A DNA stretch of 64,000 bases, from assembly GCA_033964015.1 (NCBI GenBank), contig CM066924.1, positions 1,364,001 through 1,428,000 on the forward strand, given 5' to 3'. Each line of letters opens with the position of its first letter. Within the stretch, counting starts at the first letter, position 1. A program made the translations under genes and the position numbers. The stretch is from Scolanthus callimorphus. Lineage: Eukaryota > Cnidaria > Anthozoa > Actiniaria > Edwardsiidae. The notes under the pieces were generated by a model that saw only the letters and a program-made list of their open reading frames with translations, was not told the DNA's origin and made no database searches. Of the stretch, positions 1 through 12,579 are shown piece after piece.

Positions 1-2635
1 CAGCCAATCAGAAACATTCCTCGCACCCTACCTGTTCAAGTTCTCGTTGCCTTAACCAGACAGACAATAACATGATCGCTTCGCATACGTGAGGACAATC
101 GTTAACACAACGATACAAGCAATGAAGATGGCTCTCCATTAACAAGTCTGACAGGACTAGCGAGTTATAATGGGATGTGCCGGGACCGATATCTACATGG
201 TCAGAAAGGACAAGAAATACGTCAGCACATTTTAAAAATAATGATAATAATAATCTTAATATTGGGTCTCACTGGAATGCAACCGCAGGACGTAAGCGCA
301 AGGCAAGTGTGATTCATAGAGATGCAATCGTAGCGCAAGCCTCAAATAATTAACCATTATCCTGCGAGATTGCGCAGAACATCGCCTGATACTTAGCCGA
401 CGAGTGACGCAGTCCTTCGTTGGCTAAATTAGACGATATTCTGCAAAATCGAGAAGGATAATGGTTTTATTATTTAGCACATCGATATCATGATATTATG
501 ATATTTTTTTAACTCAAATATATTTTTATGCGCTAGTGTATATTGCTGTCTCGTAGAATTATATATATATTTATAGTATATTTTTTATCTATTTTATAGT
601 AAAGATAGTTATTATTATCTTTTAGTTTTCTAAGCCACTTTTTAGTGGATGAACTGCTAATTAGCTCATTATTATTATTATTATTAGCACAAAAACTCTT
701 GAAAAACATTCATTTTGTGTGTTATTTACGAGCCCCACACATCATATTTCCCTCAGACGACGGATATTTACTAAATAAACCCCTTCTGGCGGCTGTAATA
801 TCGGCGGATAATGTCCAAGGATGAAAAATGGTACGAAAAATGAACATTTGGCCGAGAAGAAGCCAAGAAGGGGTTTATTTATTTTATATCCCAGCGACCT
901 CACTGAAAAACTCGAGAGAGAAAAAAACATGGCGAACGTGAGAAAACCACTAAACTGCAGTATGGCGCGAAAAGGCAAATCGTAAGCGGTGATTGGCTAA
1001 GATATTTTTATTCGAGCTGTGATTGGTTGACACAAAAACTGTCAATCAAACCCTAACGTGGGGCTAGAAGAAATCAGAGCGAATTCACAAAACAAATTTT
1101 ACAACGCACAAGTTCAAGTGCTTTCCGGAGTGCTTTTCTACAGAAATCTAGCCCAGATTTCGGGTTTTCAGGTCTAATTCCTTGCCGGACTGTTAATTAA
1201 TTGTTCTGCTGTGAACTGAAGTATAAATTACAGCCGTGAAATGCAGAGTTGGAAAAATTTAGCGCTGGTGATCGAACTTGGAAGTCGGCTTGCTAGGACT
1301 ACACTCGAAGTGGTTGAATTTTGGTTGAGCTGATTGTAAGTTGTTTTTCTATTTGCCAAGCTACGACAAAATTGTAAGTTTAAAAACAATTCTTTTATCG
1401 TCGTTTTGCTCTTTTTTGTTTAGTTCTTTCCTTTTAGTTCGCGAATGTCAAACCGAATTAAACTTGGATTGAAACAACAGCAAAACTAACAACTTTGTAC
1501 TTCAACCATTCAAAACATTCACGGGCCTGTTTAGTTGACTTTTAAAGTGTTTTCCGGTGTCGCCTCTGGCCACCAATTTCCGTATTTCATCAACACCTTG
1601 GTTGCTTGTTTTTCATTATTTTTTAAACAGAAAATATCCAGTTTTTGCTTAAAACATTTCTCTCAGGACGGATATCACTTCCGACGGACAATATCGTCTG
1701 ATATCTGTCCTGTGAAATGCACCAACGTGATACGTTTCGACCAATGAGCGCTCGTTAAAATTGATCACTGGGATATATCGCAGGATAGAGCAGATTTCGT
1801 ATGACTGTGAAAAGTACCGTGACAAAGTTGTTCCGCGCCGCGACCGTGACCGTACCGCGACTACGCGATTTCATTGGCGATTTAATTCCATTTACAGCAG
1901 GCCAGGTTCCGTACCGCCACCGCGACAGTACCGCGCCGTACCGCGGCACTTTTCACAGTCATGCGAAATCTGCTCTATCTGTCATGTACAGAAGACAGCT
2001 ATTGGCGTTCCAATGACCATATTTGGGCAGTGCATCGATGTGCTGAATAATAACATTAATAAGTGGCTTGCGCTTGCTTTCCCCGTGGATCCTAAAAAGA
2101 TCCATGCGTTCGCTTGATTCACACTAGACGGAAGAACAAGCGCAAGGGAACGCAACGTCTCGATTTTTTTGCGTTTGCATCTCCGCTTGCGTCCTAGCAG
2201 AACCACAAAAAGCGAAATGAATGAGTTTGACATATTTGTGCTTGTGTTTGCACTTGCGCTCCAGTGAGAACCATATCCACAGGCACTGTCCTCACGAACG
2301 TGTTTTCAAAAGTATTCGTTTTCAAACTTATACGGATTCACAGCGTGTTAGTGTAGACAGAAGATTCGGAAAATTTACCTACACAAAAAGCGATCAGCTT
2401 TTATTTGATGTTGACACGTGCAAGGACAGCCTCAAATTAAGTGGCACAGTTGACGTTATCGTTTACATTTTTATCCGGATTCCACCGTCCACACTAAAAC
2501 GATGTGTATGCGGATTTGATGAAAACGATCGGCCTAAACCTATCAAAAAGTATACGGATTCAAACGAAAACATGTTAGTGTGGACGGGGTCAAAAAACAT
2601 GTTAGAATATCGACAATATTTAACAAAACACTTAC
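1..2635. other. No coding exon recognised; NOL6 intron or flank with short inverted-repeat elements
   Basis: I found no further NOL6 exon here. Visible structure: an inverted repeat at about 350-470 with ends resembling AACCATTATCC; a shorter one at about 768-882 built on AAATAAACCCCTTCT; a terminal-inverted-repeat element at 1785-1978 (listed separately); and a 75-bp block at 1981-2056 that recurs at 27238-27312. Open frames here have no recognisable similarity. Confidence 0.5.
1785..1978. mobile_element. MITE-like element, family A (ends ATAGAGCAGATTTCGTATGA)
   Basis: The element begins ATAGAGCAGATTTCGTATGA and ends with the reverse complement of the same sequence, so it can form a long hairpin. 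The interior is GC-rich and built on CCGTACCGCGAC-like words, unlike the AT-rich surroundings. Related copies lie at about 5700-5928, 13516-13690 (decayed) and 31112-31442 (two joined head to head). No ORF is present, so it would need a transposase from elsewhere. Confidence 0.75.
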
Positions 2636-5600
2636 CGCCATCCTCCGTGGACTCTGTCCCTTTGAACCAATGCTGACGAATGTTATTCTTGCCAGGGCTA
2701 AACCGTGATAGTTTAAATGTCTCTTCAGAGATTACAGGAAACACTTTGATGGTGAACTTCTTTGCAGCCTTGCCTGAAGGATAAAAATGTATGATGCAAT
2801 TCATATTCCCTCTGATTCTCTGTGGTATGTCAACTTATATGCACCACAGAATGACGTAATAAAGTGGTTAAAATGTTGTGGACTCGCGAGGCGCAGCCGA
2901 GGAAAAAATACAAATGCAATCAGAGGACATTTGTTTCATGTCACAACAAAAAGGCAAAAACAAAAAGTGCGCTCACGCGCGCAGTCAAACAGTGTTTACA
3001 TTGGTTCTTTTTAGCACGCACACTGATGATGGTGCGTTCCTTGGAATATACCGGTACCTCTATGTACTCATGCATGAGAGACAATCAGAATTCGAGAAAC
3101 GTGTGTGTTGTGGTTGGTTGTTCATGTACTGTATGTGTGATTGCAGAGGTTTTTCTGGTGTTAAACCGGTCAGTTAAGTTTTCAGTTTGTTTTAGTGTCT
3201 AGAACGTATGTTGACAAAGTTGAGCTCAAAATGTTGTCAAGGAAAATAGCTCATGATGTTGAAACTTTGTGCATCATTAGATGACCTTTCTCAACATTAC
3301 CAGTATCTATGAACCAGCCTTGACAACATGCTTTTGGAGACACAAAACTATACTAACGAAACTTTAAAATTTATCGACAAAACTATAGGGCGAGGCATTC
3401 AAAGCTCAACTGGATAGTGCAGTATTTTGTCCAGTAATTTTCCAGAAGTCCTGTATTAGGCCTTCTGATATTTCGCCGAAAAAATACTAATTTTTCAGAA
3501 TTTTAAGATGTATTTTGCGGGAATTTAAGGGGGATTTCGAGGAAAAATTTGGTGGTTTAAGCAGCTAAAAAGATCTTCCTAAGTATAATGAGTTGTTATC
3601 TTGAAAGATATATCCGCCCGCATCTGCTCGCTGGCCCGCACCCGCACGAAATATCAGAAGGCCTGTGTATGCAGAACATTTTGCATGCCATCTCTTACCT
3701 ACCTTTTGGATTCATCAACAAGATGGGCCTCAGCAGATCTCCATTGTAGTATGAGAACTTGATGTGATCGAACTGCTTGCTCTTGACTAAGTGCCCAGCC
3801 AACACACACAAATAACAAGCCCTTTTGTAACTATAGCGCAGGTTTAGATAGTCCTTTGGTTGAAAACATTCCTGAAAGGAGATATGTGTACATATCACCC
3901 TTTCATGCGAGGCAATCACCCTTAAAGGTTGGCATAGTACCAGGGGACAATGTCCCATGAGCCTGCTTCGGGGAAGTCCCCTAGTGTGTACTCCCGTTTT
4001 TGCATTGAAATTTCAGTTGCGGGGATTAAATATTTCTTCCAGCGACAATTCCCATAAATCAAACTGGTTTGATTCCTGGAACTTGTCCCTGGGAAGCTGG
4101 GACAAATAGTGCATTTTTTTCCAGAAGGTATACATCATACCAGGCTATTTTTGTTGTAATTTTCCCACTTTCATTAGACACATTTGTCACATACAGTATT
4201 TTATTTTAGTGCTTCAAAAGAAGGGCAGAAAATTGAACGTCAATTAAAAGTTTCTCAATGGAATAAGATCTCTCAACTATTCTTTTTATTTCAAAGCCTA
4301 CTTAATAGGATCTTTCCCTCCAATCACCTTTCTCGATTTACAGTAGAAAAGTTCAACCAAGCTATCAAAAAGTACTCTACTTATTTGTTTAAGAACCAAA
4401 AAGTTGATTGGCTCATTGCTTTTTTTCTGCTTTGCGGGTCACTCTGGAAACAAAATGGCGGCACCATGAATGGCACAGTGAATTACTCTCAGAACAAAAT
4501 TTTGATTTTGAATATCAAAGTGCATTCAATGCTACTGAATGGAGATAAAGAATTAACCTTGTGTGAAAGCTAACGTGCTAATGAAATGGTCCCATGTGTG
4601 CTTTATGAGCGTTAGCCCTAGTAAGCGGAGAAAGAGAAAAAATCTCTGACCCCAAAGCTACTGTACCTTGGGCATCTGTACTGCAATATCTATATTAAAT
4701 GAAGGCTTGATCTGTGTTTCTAGTTGATAACTTCCAACAACATTCACATTGGACGGCTTGAGGAACTGAAACCTGCCTTTCAGTGGAGAGGGGGGGTCAG
4801 GTAGGGGAAACTTCACCTTCTTTCGCAGCCAACCCAAGTCTGATAACTACAACATGAACGGACAAAAACAGATAAGACATGCAATTGGGATAAACACCAC
4901 CAAAATGTGATCAAATTCATTGTTTGTGAAAATAAAATAAAAACTGGAATCCTTAAAATGTAGTTTCTTTTAAAAATCTCGCAGCGGAATGAGCTTCGTG
5001 CCTGTGTCATAAATGGCTTGGCGAGGAAACTAACTTGTTGCTTTCAAGGTACGAAATTTACATGTCGGCTGCCAGTTTTTCTTCTGCATCCGCTACTTTT
5101 TTGAGCAGCCGCCTACTTCAAAAACATTCTGACAGCTCTGTGTCCAATTACATGAATAATATGCTCCAGGGCACAAGACTGCGATCGATATGGTCGCAAA
5201 AGCGACTAGATTTTTCTGTTTTGCGACTAAGAAAAATGCGTTACTCGCAAAATTGAGAGTGAACGCACACCATGGCTGCAACTTTTTTTAATAGAAAATG
5301 TGACTTTTACCATTTTGAGACTAAAATTTCAGAGTCAGTCACAAAAATGCGACCACCATTTTTTTTTTAGCCCTGTGCTCCTCCAAGATGTTTACAGTCT
5401 TTATGTGTACCACATCTTTGAGTAAATCGGCAAAAAGATTTAACACAAAAAAGGGTGCTGAAATCTACATATTATATGTACCTCATGTTCTTTGCCATCT
5501 GGTAAAGATAGCAGGAGAGTATTTAACGAGTGAAGGGATTCCTCCATTTTCTTATTCTTTTTTTTCTTAGGTTGAATTTCCTGAAGAAGCTCAGTTATCT

Positions 5601-6906
5601 GAAAAATAACAGAAACAAAAATGTCAAAGAGTGAAATAGTTACATACAGTAGAAGCTTTTGTTCCCAGCACCAACTAGGCTGTAAAGTTTTTGCTACATT
5701 AGAGCAGATTTCACATGACTAGCCAATCAGAATCGAGAGAAATCACCACTTGCTCCTAAATGGCTTTTCTCTCAGCATCACAAACTGAACCAATTACTAA
5801 GTAATTACACAATTGTATTTACTACAGAATTTGATTGGCTGAGAAAAACGAGCAGCCAATGAGAACGCAAAGCAATCGCAATTACATAACAAGTCTTGAC
5901 AGTCACATGAAATCCGCTCTATATTCCCAATTTAATGATTCCAATGCAAGAATACAGAGCAATGTATAAATTATAACATTCCTTTAGCTAGTCAGTGTAG
6001 TGGATTTAGTAAGTTGTGAGACTTGTACTGTTGGTTCTTTAACATCCCTCTTAAATTTACCCCTTTTTAAATTATCCAAATGATGCCATGGCAACCGTAA
6101 AACATTATTTGAATCTCAGTGCTTTCCCGGCTGGCTCCATGTTGGATCCCTACGGAACCGCTGATTTATCTGAATCTAGTGTTTTTGGAGCCAATTTGGG
6201 TCAAATCAACTTCAAACTTGGTATAGATGTGCTTTGATTATCCCTCAAAAGGCCTATTGAAAGCTGAATGCAACAATTATTTTCACATGTTAAATAACGT
6301 TTATTTTCACATGTGAAGAGATAAAGTTTTTGTGCAGGAGATCACTTGGTACTGTATTTCATTGGTGTTTATATAATAAATATTTTCTTCTGTATAATCG
6401 ATGAAAATCGATGATACTCGTTCACATTTTTTATGGTTTCGATTTTTATCGATTATTGATATTACTCGATTAACTTACCACTTGCACAGATTGTTAACGA
6501 TTTTTATTGAGTATTGGAATCATTGAGGAGTGGGGTCGCGATTTAATACCTGCATTCGGAGTAGACTTGACTTAAACAGTTGCTCTGTCTCCTTGAGTTC
6601 GCTAAGCTCTTCACTCGTTGGCGGTCGATAGAGCGAGGTGTCATTTTTCAAGGAGTGTGACAATTCTGGAGTTGCACCTTCCTTCTTCGAAACCTGGAAA
6701 ACAAAGTTATATTCCTCACCACAAAAAGCAGCGTTTGATTTCCAGGAGAGTAAGCGTAGTAAACAAAGTTGATCACAACACGAGAAGAGAACCACGTGCG
6801 ACGGGCAGAAAATCGAAATCAAAACTCCAATACAAATCGCACAAACCTTTTTCTTAGGCGAACCCTCCTGTGCAATCTCGCTTGCCTCACTGCTTTTTCT
6901 CTTCAT
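2636..6906 (-). CDS. NOL6: NOL6 (nucleolar protein 6 / UTP22 homologue), 5' part of gene, exons 1-6
   Basis: Six exons with GT-AG borders join in phase: 6847-6906, 6550-6693, 5482-5598, 4667-4846, 3703-3871 and 2636-2773, giving about 269 residues. Exon 1 starts MKRKSSEASE and is basic. Exon 2 carries PPTSEELSELKETEQLF, the hallmark N-terminal motif of animal NOL6, followed by KSSLLRMQ. Exon 3 continues with ITELLQEIQ and a lysine run, exon 4 has NVNVVGSYQLETQIKP, exon 5 has FSYYNGDLLRP, and exon 6 has FSPGKNNIRQHWFKG; all align in order with vertebrate NOL6 as I remember it. The family (yeast Utp22) acts in the nucleolus in the small-subunit processome for 18S rRNA maturation. The remaining three quarters of the protein is not visible in 1-2635 and should lie left of the window. 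No frame breaks were seen. Identity is firm; each splice border is inferred by eye. Confidence 0.93.
5700..5928. mobile_element. MITE-like element related to family A
   Basis: It opens with AGAGCAGATTTCACATGACT and closes with AGTCACATGAAATCCGCTCT, an inverted pair matching the termini of the element at 1785. The interior is different and AT-rich, with several AGCCAAT motifs. It lies just upstream of exon 3 in NOL6 intron 2. Confidence 0.6.
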
Positions 6907-6960
6907 TTTTAGCCGACCAGAGATACAATTTCCTTTTGATGTTTCAAGTTTTCAAAGAAA

Positions 6961-6987
6961 CTACCTCTCTATCGCATCGTCCGCCAT
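6961..6987 (-). promoter_or_regulatory. Short upstream ORF and ATGGCGG motif in the NOL6 5' leader
   Basis: About 55 bases before the NOL6 start there is an AAAATGGCGGAC motif, which resembles the YY1-type downstream promoter element. Its ATG opens an eight-codon reading frame (MADDAIER, then TAG). If the transcript starts upstream of 6987 this would be a uORF. Transcript start is unknown, so a regulatory role is inference. Confidence 0.35.
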
Positions 6988-6999
6988 TTTGAAAAAGCC

Positions 7000-7860
7000 A
7001 AACTCGCTTCCGTGCGCTTCTGGGTAATTTTGAAGCAGACCTTTTGGGATTCCTGTGGTATTAAATCAAAGCGCAGCTACTCGCCAAGTCAAAAATATGC
7101 GTAAACATGGCATTACTATTATTGATTATGCATCATTAGGATCTTTTGGTGTACGATATTTGGTATTTTGAAGGTGCGGTAACCGGGAGTTGCCGCACTT
7201 TCGAAATACCAAAGAACTCAAGCTCCGTGTTTCCCCGAGGATACCGCGAGGGTGCTCATGAACTGAAACCTCTGTTCTTGTATTGAAGTTAGGGTATTCA
7301 TTGCGAGTCTTCATTTAATAACATATCTTCATATTCTGAATCTTTCAACATTTCTTTACATAACAGAGCAATTTCGATATGTTAAAATTCAAAGTTCAAT
7401 CCAAGGGTTTCCTCTAAGCCTTGGTTAGAGCGTAGAATTTCTTACATTTAATTTTTTTTTGCAGTGCATGCCCTATTACATTTGCTTGCGAGCAAATGCT
7501 GCTTTGAATATAGATCATCGCTTTCTCTAGCGCAGCCAACATTTAGGAGGGGGTATTGGTTCGCAGCTACGAGAAGTGTGATGACCGACTTGAATTCCAA
7601 ACTACGGGTACCCACGGTAACCATACAGGGACGCCAGATCCAGGGTTGGGGGTGGTGGCTAGGAGGGCTCCCCCCCCCCCCCCGGCTCCCGCACCTTCCC
7701 CCCACCTTGCCATACATACCTTGCCATACAATCTTACTAATGTATATGTCTATGTCCCCCATCCCCCCCCCCCCCCCACACACACACACACTTAGAAAAC
7801 TGTTCCGCCTTCCCTTCCATAGCCCGTCCTTTAGAAGGCTTCTCTTTAGAAGCTATTTAT
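7000..7860. other. Spacer between NOL6 5' end and the zinc-finger gene 3' end
   Basis: No gene is supported. The block has long C runs at about 7671-7683 and 7764-7777 and a short CA repeat at about 7778-7791. The right part leads into the tandem repeat that overlaps the end of the zinc-finger gene. Small ORFs over the C runs are low-complexity artefacts. Confidence 0.5.
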
Positions 7861-7865
7861 GCGCG

Positions 7866-8090
7866 TACTTGTTAGTAAGTGATCTTTAGTGTACGAGCGC
7901 GCTTGCGGTTCTAAATTCGTACTTGTTAGTTAGTGATCTCATAGTTAGTAGAGCTTGCGGTTCTGAATGCGTATTTGTTAGCTAATGTTCTTTAGTAAAA
8001 GAGCACGCTTGCGGTTCTGAATGCGTACTTTTAGTTAGTGATCTTTAGTGTAAGAGTTCGCTTGAGGTTCTGGATGCGTCTTTTCGTGAT
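7866..8090 (-). repeat. About four tandem copies of the zinc-finger gene's coding end and stop region
   Basis: A unit of about 55 bp recurs, reading on the minus strand ACGCATTCAGAACCGCAAGC and continuing to a GATCACTAA-like end. The rightmost copy is the actual C-terminus of the zinc-finger ORF including its stop; three diverged copies follow in the 3' flank. Several downstream copies still carry TAA or TAG at the equivalent place. Confidence 0.75.
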
Positions 8091-10198
8091 TTCTGAGACT
8101 CCTAGAAAGTTTAAAAGATTTGCCGCATGTTTACAAGAGAAGGGTTCAACTTCTGAATGTGCACTTTGTTCATGCTCGACCAACATATAACGTGCAATAA
8201 ATGACTTCTCACATTGATAACACCCGTGCGGCTTGATCGCTTGGTGTCTCCGTTTGTGTCTCCTTAACCCACTCGGGTCACTAAAATATTTACCGCATAG
8301 ATCGCAATGACAGGGTTTGATCCCTAAGTGTTGTGTTTGCTGATGCAGTGTCAAATAAGTAGATCGACTGAATCGTTTTCCACAGTCAGAACACTCATGA
8401 GGCTTTTCACCTGAATGTGTTCGCTTATGACGAGAGAGGTGACTACCAGTTCTAAAGCAATTCCCGCAATCCGCACACTTATGGGGCTTCTCTCCTGAAT
8501 GAGTTAACTTGTGAACATATAAACCTTGAGATGAACTACAGCAAACACCACAGTATTGACACTGATAAGGTCTAGCTCCCGTGTGTGTTCTCTCGTGAGA
8601 GTTCAGAGCACTAGATGTTGAGAATGCCTTCTCACAGCTATGACATACGTATGGCTTTACCCCTGTGTGTGTTCGCAGATGGGAGCTCAAAATACTAGAC
8701 TGTCTGAAACATCTTTTACAAACTGGGCACTCGTATGGTTTCTCTCCTGAATGTGTTCGACGATGGGAGACAAGATGACTGGGCCACCTGAAGCATTTTC
8801 CACATTCTTCACAAGGATAGGGTTTCTCTCCCGTGTGAACCCGCTGATGCTCGTATAGATACTTAGAAGTGGTGAAGCATTTCCCGCACTCTTGGCATTT
8901 GTGTTCATTAAGGCCCAAGTGCGTTTCTTTATGTAGAGTGTAGCTAGAGCGACTGAAGCATTTGCCACATTCTGAACATTCGTATGGCTTTCCTCCTGAG
9001 TGTATACGTTTATGGGAGGTTAGACCACTTGATCGTGTAAAGCATCTATTACACTCATCACAACGATAAGGCTTTAGCTCTGAATGTGTGCGCTCATGAT
9101 TTGTTAAACCGCTAGATTGTGTGAAACACCTATCACAGTATTGACATTTATATGGTTTTATCCCCGAGTGTGTCAGTTTATGTCTCATTAAACTACTAGG
9201 TTGTGTGAAACATTTTCGACACGTGTCACATTTGTAAGGCTCTTCTCCAGAATGTACAAGTGTGTGGATATTTAACTTGCTAAGTGCAGTAAAAGATTTT
9301 CTACATATTTCACATTCATATTTTTTTACCCCTGACAAGCATTTCTGGGCACTAGTAGTAGAAGTACCAATTTCTAGCTGCTCAAAAATTCCTCCTGTGC
9401 TATTAAACTCGTCTAGAGTACTTTCTGGTCCAGAAGAATTTTCTACACCAAGCCCATTTTGCATCTCTTGCAGCATTTTTGAATAATCAATTTTTTCATC
9501 TTCAAGCTTTTCTTTCTTGACTTTCAGTTGAACTGTTGTACCAGCACGTTTCACAGAGGATAAGTCTTCAGCGATACCATCATCATGAAGAATTTTTGTA
9601 TCAATTTTTCAACTTCAACTTCTTTTTTGAGTTTCTTTGAGACTTTTACAGCAGTAAGCATTTCTGAGGGTGAGTCAACTTCATCAGGATTTTGCACCTC
9701 TTGTAGCATCTTTGAATGGGTAATTTCATCCTCTTGAACATTTTCCATCTTGAGTTTCTTTTCCATTGTCGAAGTATTAAGTATTTCTGAACATGACTCT
9801 TCATCGTTACCATACAGCTGCATCCCGTGAAGGGTTTTAGAATAAACAATCTCTTTTTCATAATCTTTTTCTTTCTTGATTTCTCTTTCAACTGTTGGTG
9901 GAGTACATGTAGTTTTTAAATGGACTGGAAAATGCTCTTGGTCTCGCACTGATTGCAGTATTTCAGAAAAGTTAAATGTGTCTTCATTTTGAATTTGTAC
10001 AGGGAGCCCTGAACAGAGAACTTGTGTAAGCCCAACTTCCACCCCTTGTGGGATTTTGGAGTAGTCTATTCCCTCAATATTTTCCATCTTGATTTCCTTC
10101 TTGGTCATTGGATAAATGTCATTCCCACTGCTCATACAAGCAAGTGCCTCAACATTGATGCCCACATAATTACATGTGACACCAGCCACACCTGTTTT
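8031..10198 (-). CDS. C2H2 zinc-finger protein with 15 fingers (frame broken twice at homopolymers)
   Basis: Fourteen C2H2 fingers are read in one frame (8031-9554) with TGEKPY/SGEKPY-type linkers; a fifteenth is present but one base out of frame near 8130. Upstream, 9551-10189 encodes an acidic region with repeats of the form KKEK...YSKMLQEMQ, and this repeat continues across the break near 9605. Each break is explained by one missing A in an A run (plus-strand T runs 8130-8132 and 9605-9609). With both allowed for, the ORF is continuous to TAA at 8035. The first in-frame ATG is at 10135; a splice-acceptor-like CTAG ends at 10199, so a 5' exon further right is likely. Finger 5 is one residue short, and fingers 12 and 14 have four residues between the histidines. 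A nuclear DNA-binding regulator is the expected role; the target is unknown. No KRAB, SCAN or BTB domain is visible. Confidence 0.88.
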
Positions 10199-10202
10199 CT
10201 AG

Positions 10203-12579
10203 GAAATAGAATAAAAAGGTAATGTTACTAGGTTACCATGGATACCAGGTAATCTCCAGTTCACTTAAACTGTGCATGAAAAATAATAGTTGGATTATTA
10301 CCAGAAATAAACATTGTGGTTCCAGAAAATATCCATCTATCCACCCTTTTCCTGGAACTACACAAGTCGATCAATAGAGACAATAGACAAATCTGTACTA
10401 TGCATTTGCTGGGCTAATGCTTAGGCAGCACCCTGTTACAGCATTCTCACAGGAATTTTGGCAGCAAAAAGTGCAGAGAAATTGGTTTTAGGCTATGTTA
10501 ACATGGTTTATGTAGATTTTCAGCAAAAATTGAACAATAGAAAAATAGTCGAAAATTAGTCACAAGTAAGCATAAGTTGAAGGGCTGATCCCTTACATGG
10601 GAGACTCCCGGTTTTTACCCTTGGTCTCCCAGGAACACATTCACTTTCCATATATTTACTGTATATCTCCTGGGTAAATTTCTTGCGATTTTCCGATACA
10701 GTTGTTGTATTTCAGACAAATCTCCTGGTTTTCAGGGTTGGTAGGTTATGCTTAATATGGTTAGCAGACATTAGAGGGTACCTTTGAGGTATTTAAATTG
10801 TGTAGTGATTTGAAGTTCCAGAGGGACCAGCTGTCAACTTTTCTGGTTTTTCAGGAAGGATGGGGAGGTCACTTAGGGCGGGTGACACCCCCCCCCCCCC
10901 CCCCGTTTTGTCACTCGCCCCATTGTCACTCGGCCAAAAAATCCAAGATGGTGCTCACGACTACAACAGGTTTTCGCCGATAAAACAGCCTCCAACGTCA
11001 CTTTTCAACACCCTTGTGTGATATGGAGATTTTCTGGAATGATTACATTCACTTGTGTATCATTTGATCATTTTATCATGCTCTCCTAATCACCTAGTAG
11101 ACAAATGTTTGTCCAAATTTGATTTCCTTCAAGTCCCTTCATGAGATATGTATTTGTGAAGCTTTGATGACATCATTTACAATGTCACATCATGTCATTA
11201 CGTTACAGCAACCCCCTTATGGCACAGACTATGGTTGTCCTAGCATGCTCCCTTGAAGAGAAATATTATTATTATTTTTTTGTGTGTGGCGGACACACAG
11301 ACCGAATGAGCATTTCACGAAAATCAAGGTCTCTGTGAATGTTTCCCATTTTTCACACATGTATGGAGAGCTCTGCTATCATGCTACAAGCTATAAATTT
11401 GACTGCCTGCACGAAAATATCAGACCAAAGAATAGCCTAAAAAAGTGTGTAGCTCACAAGGGTGGTACTTCAAGGTTAAAATGGGGGATGACCATCTGGA
11501 AGCTAGAATTTCCACCCTAAAAAATACCTGACCAGAAACAATTCCATCCTAAAAAATACTCCTCAGTCCTTAAATACAACTATCTTCAGTGTACCGTTTT
11601 AGCTCAAATAACCCCTAAAAAATACTGGATTGCCAATTTTAACCCCTAAAAATGATGGTCACACCTACCATCCCAATATAGGGAGTACCTGTCTCGTCCC
11701 TAGGCATCTCTATTTGGTAGAAACAGAGAGAAAAGCGTCTCGCGAGTGTTCTGGTAGCGAGCGTGCAATGTATCTTGGGAACGTTTCGTTTTCGCAATGC
11801 ATCATGGGAAGGCTCCCTTCCCATGATGCCTTTCGCGCTAGCTCGCTCCAAGTCGTGCTCGCCTCGAAAATCACTAGCACGCGCCTGGGTATGAGGCAGA
11901 GGGAGTACTCTCTTAGGGTGTAGATTCACACATATAAAATGCGTTTTTAAATTAGACTGGGAAACATTTTAATGAAGAAGGCCACTTGCAGTAACTCAGG
12001 GTCACGTGACCCTGTCAAAATCAATTCCAGAAATATAAAGAACCAATTGATATTTGTCAGAAACCGAAGTTTCAGCATAAAATCTCCAACCTTGAAGCAA
12101 AATGTCAGCGAGTTGGGTCACGTGGAAATTGTAATGGAGAGTCACGTGTCACGCCAGGTAGTCTGCAGACTTTGATCAAATTCATGTTTTTCGCCTTTTT
12201 TAAAGAAAGTTTTACAACCAATATAACAAGTGAGAGAGTAAGTTTTTAACTGCAAAAGCTTTTTCTCCAACACCAAGGTCTGAGACCGGTAGCAAAAGTT
12301 TAAAGATACCTGCAGTATGGACCTCGAGCGAGTCTACACGTGCAAAGCTGTTGAGCGAAATATAAAAGCAAATCTGTCTAGAAATTGACTATCGCACAAA
12401 CCTGATTCCTAAAAGAGCCATCGTTTGCAGTTTCAGTAATCTCAGTGCTTTTTGCGTTCATTTTGAGGCAGTAAAAACTAGATACAAACAACAAGATTTT
12501 GTCACACTCTCCTTCTCAGGATTCTCAACGATGCTGCGTTACTCCTGCGCAGCGGAGCTCCCCATGGGGCAGATCCAAG
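10203..12579. other. Intergenic region between divergent zinc-finger gene and YTHDC2
   Basis: The two genes are divergent, so promoters for both should lie here. I see no coding exon. Features: a poly-C run near 10890-10904; a half-copy of the TGTGGTTCCAGAAA element near 10317-10370; and a perfect short palindrome at 11799-11829 (GCATCATGGGAAGG and its complement around CT) inside a larger imperfect hairpin at about 11755-11860. CpG and GC content rise just before the YTHDC2 ATG. Confidence 0.5.

Noticed and set aside
2221..2676. 151-codon plus-strand ORF
   Set aside because: It overlaps NOL6 exon 6 on the opposite strand, and its peptide shows no recognisable domain.
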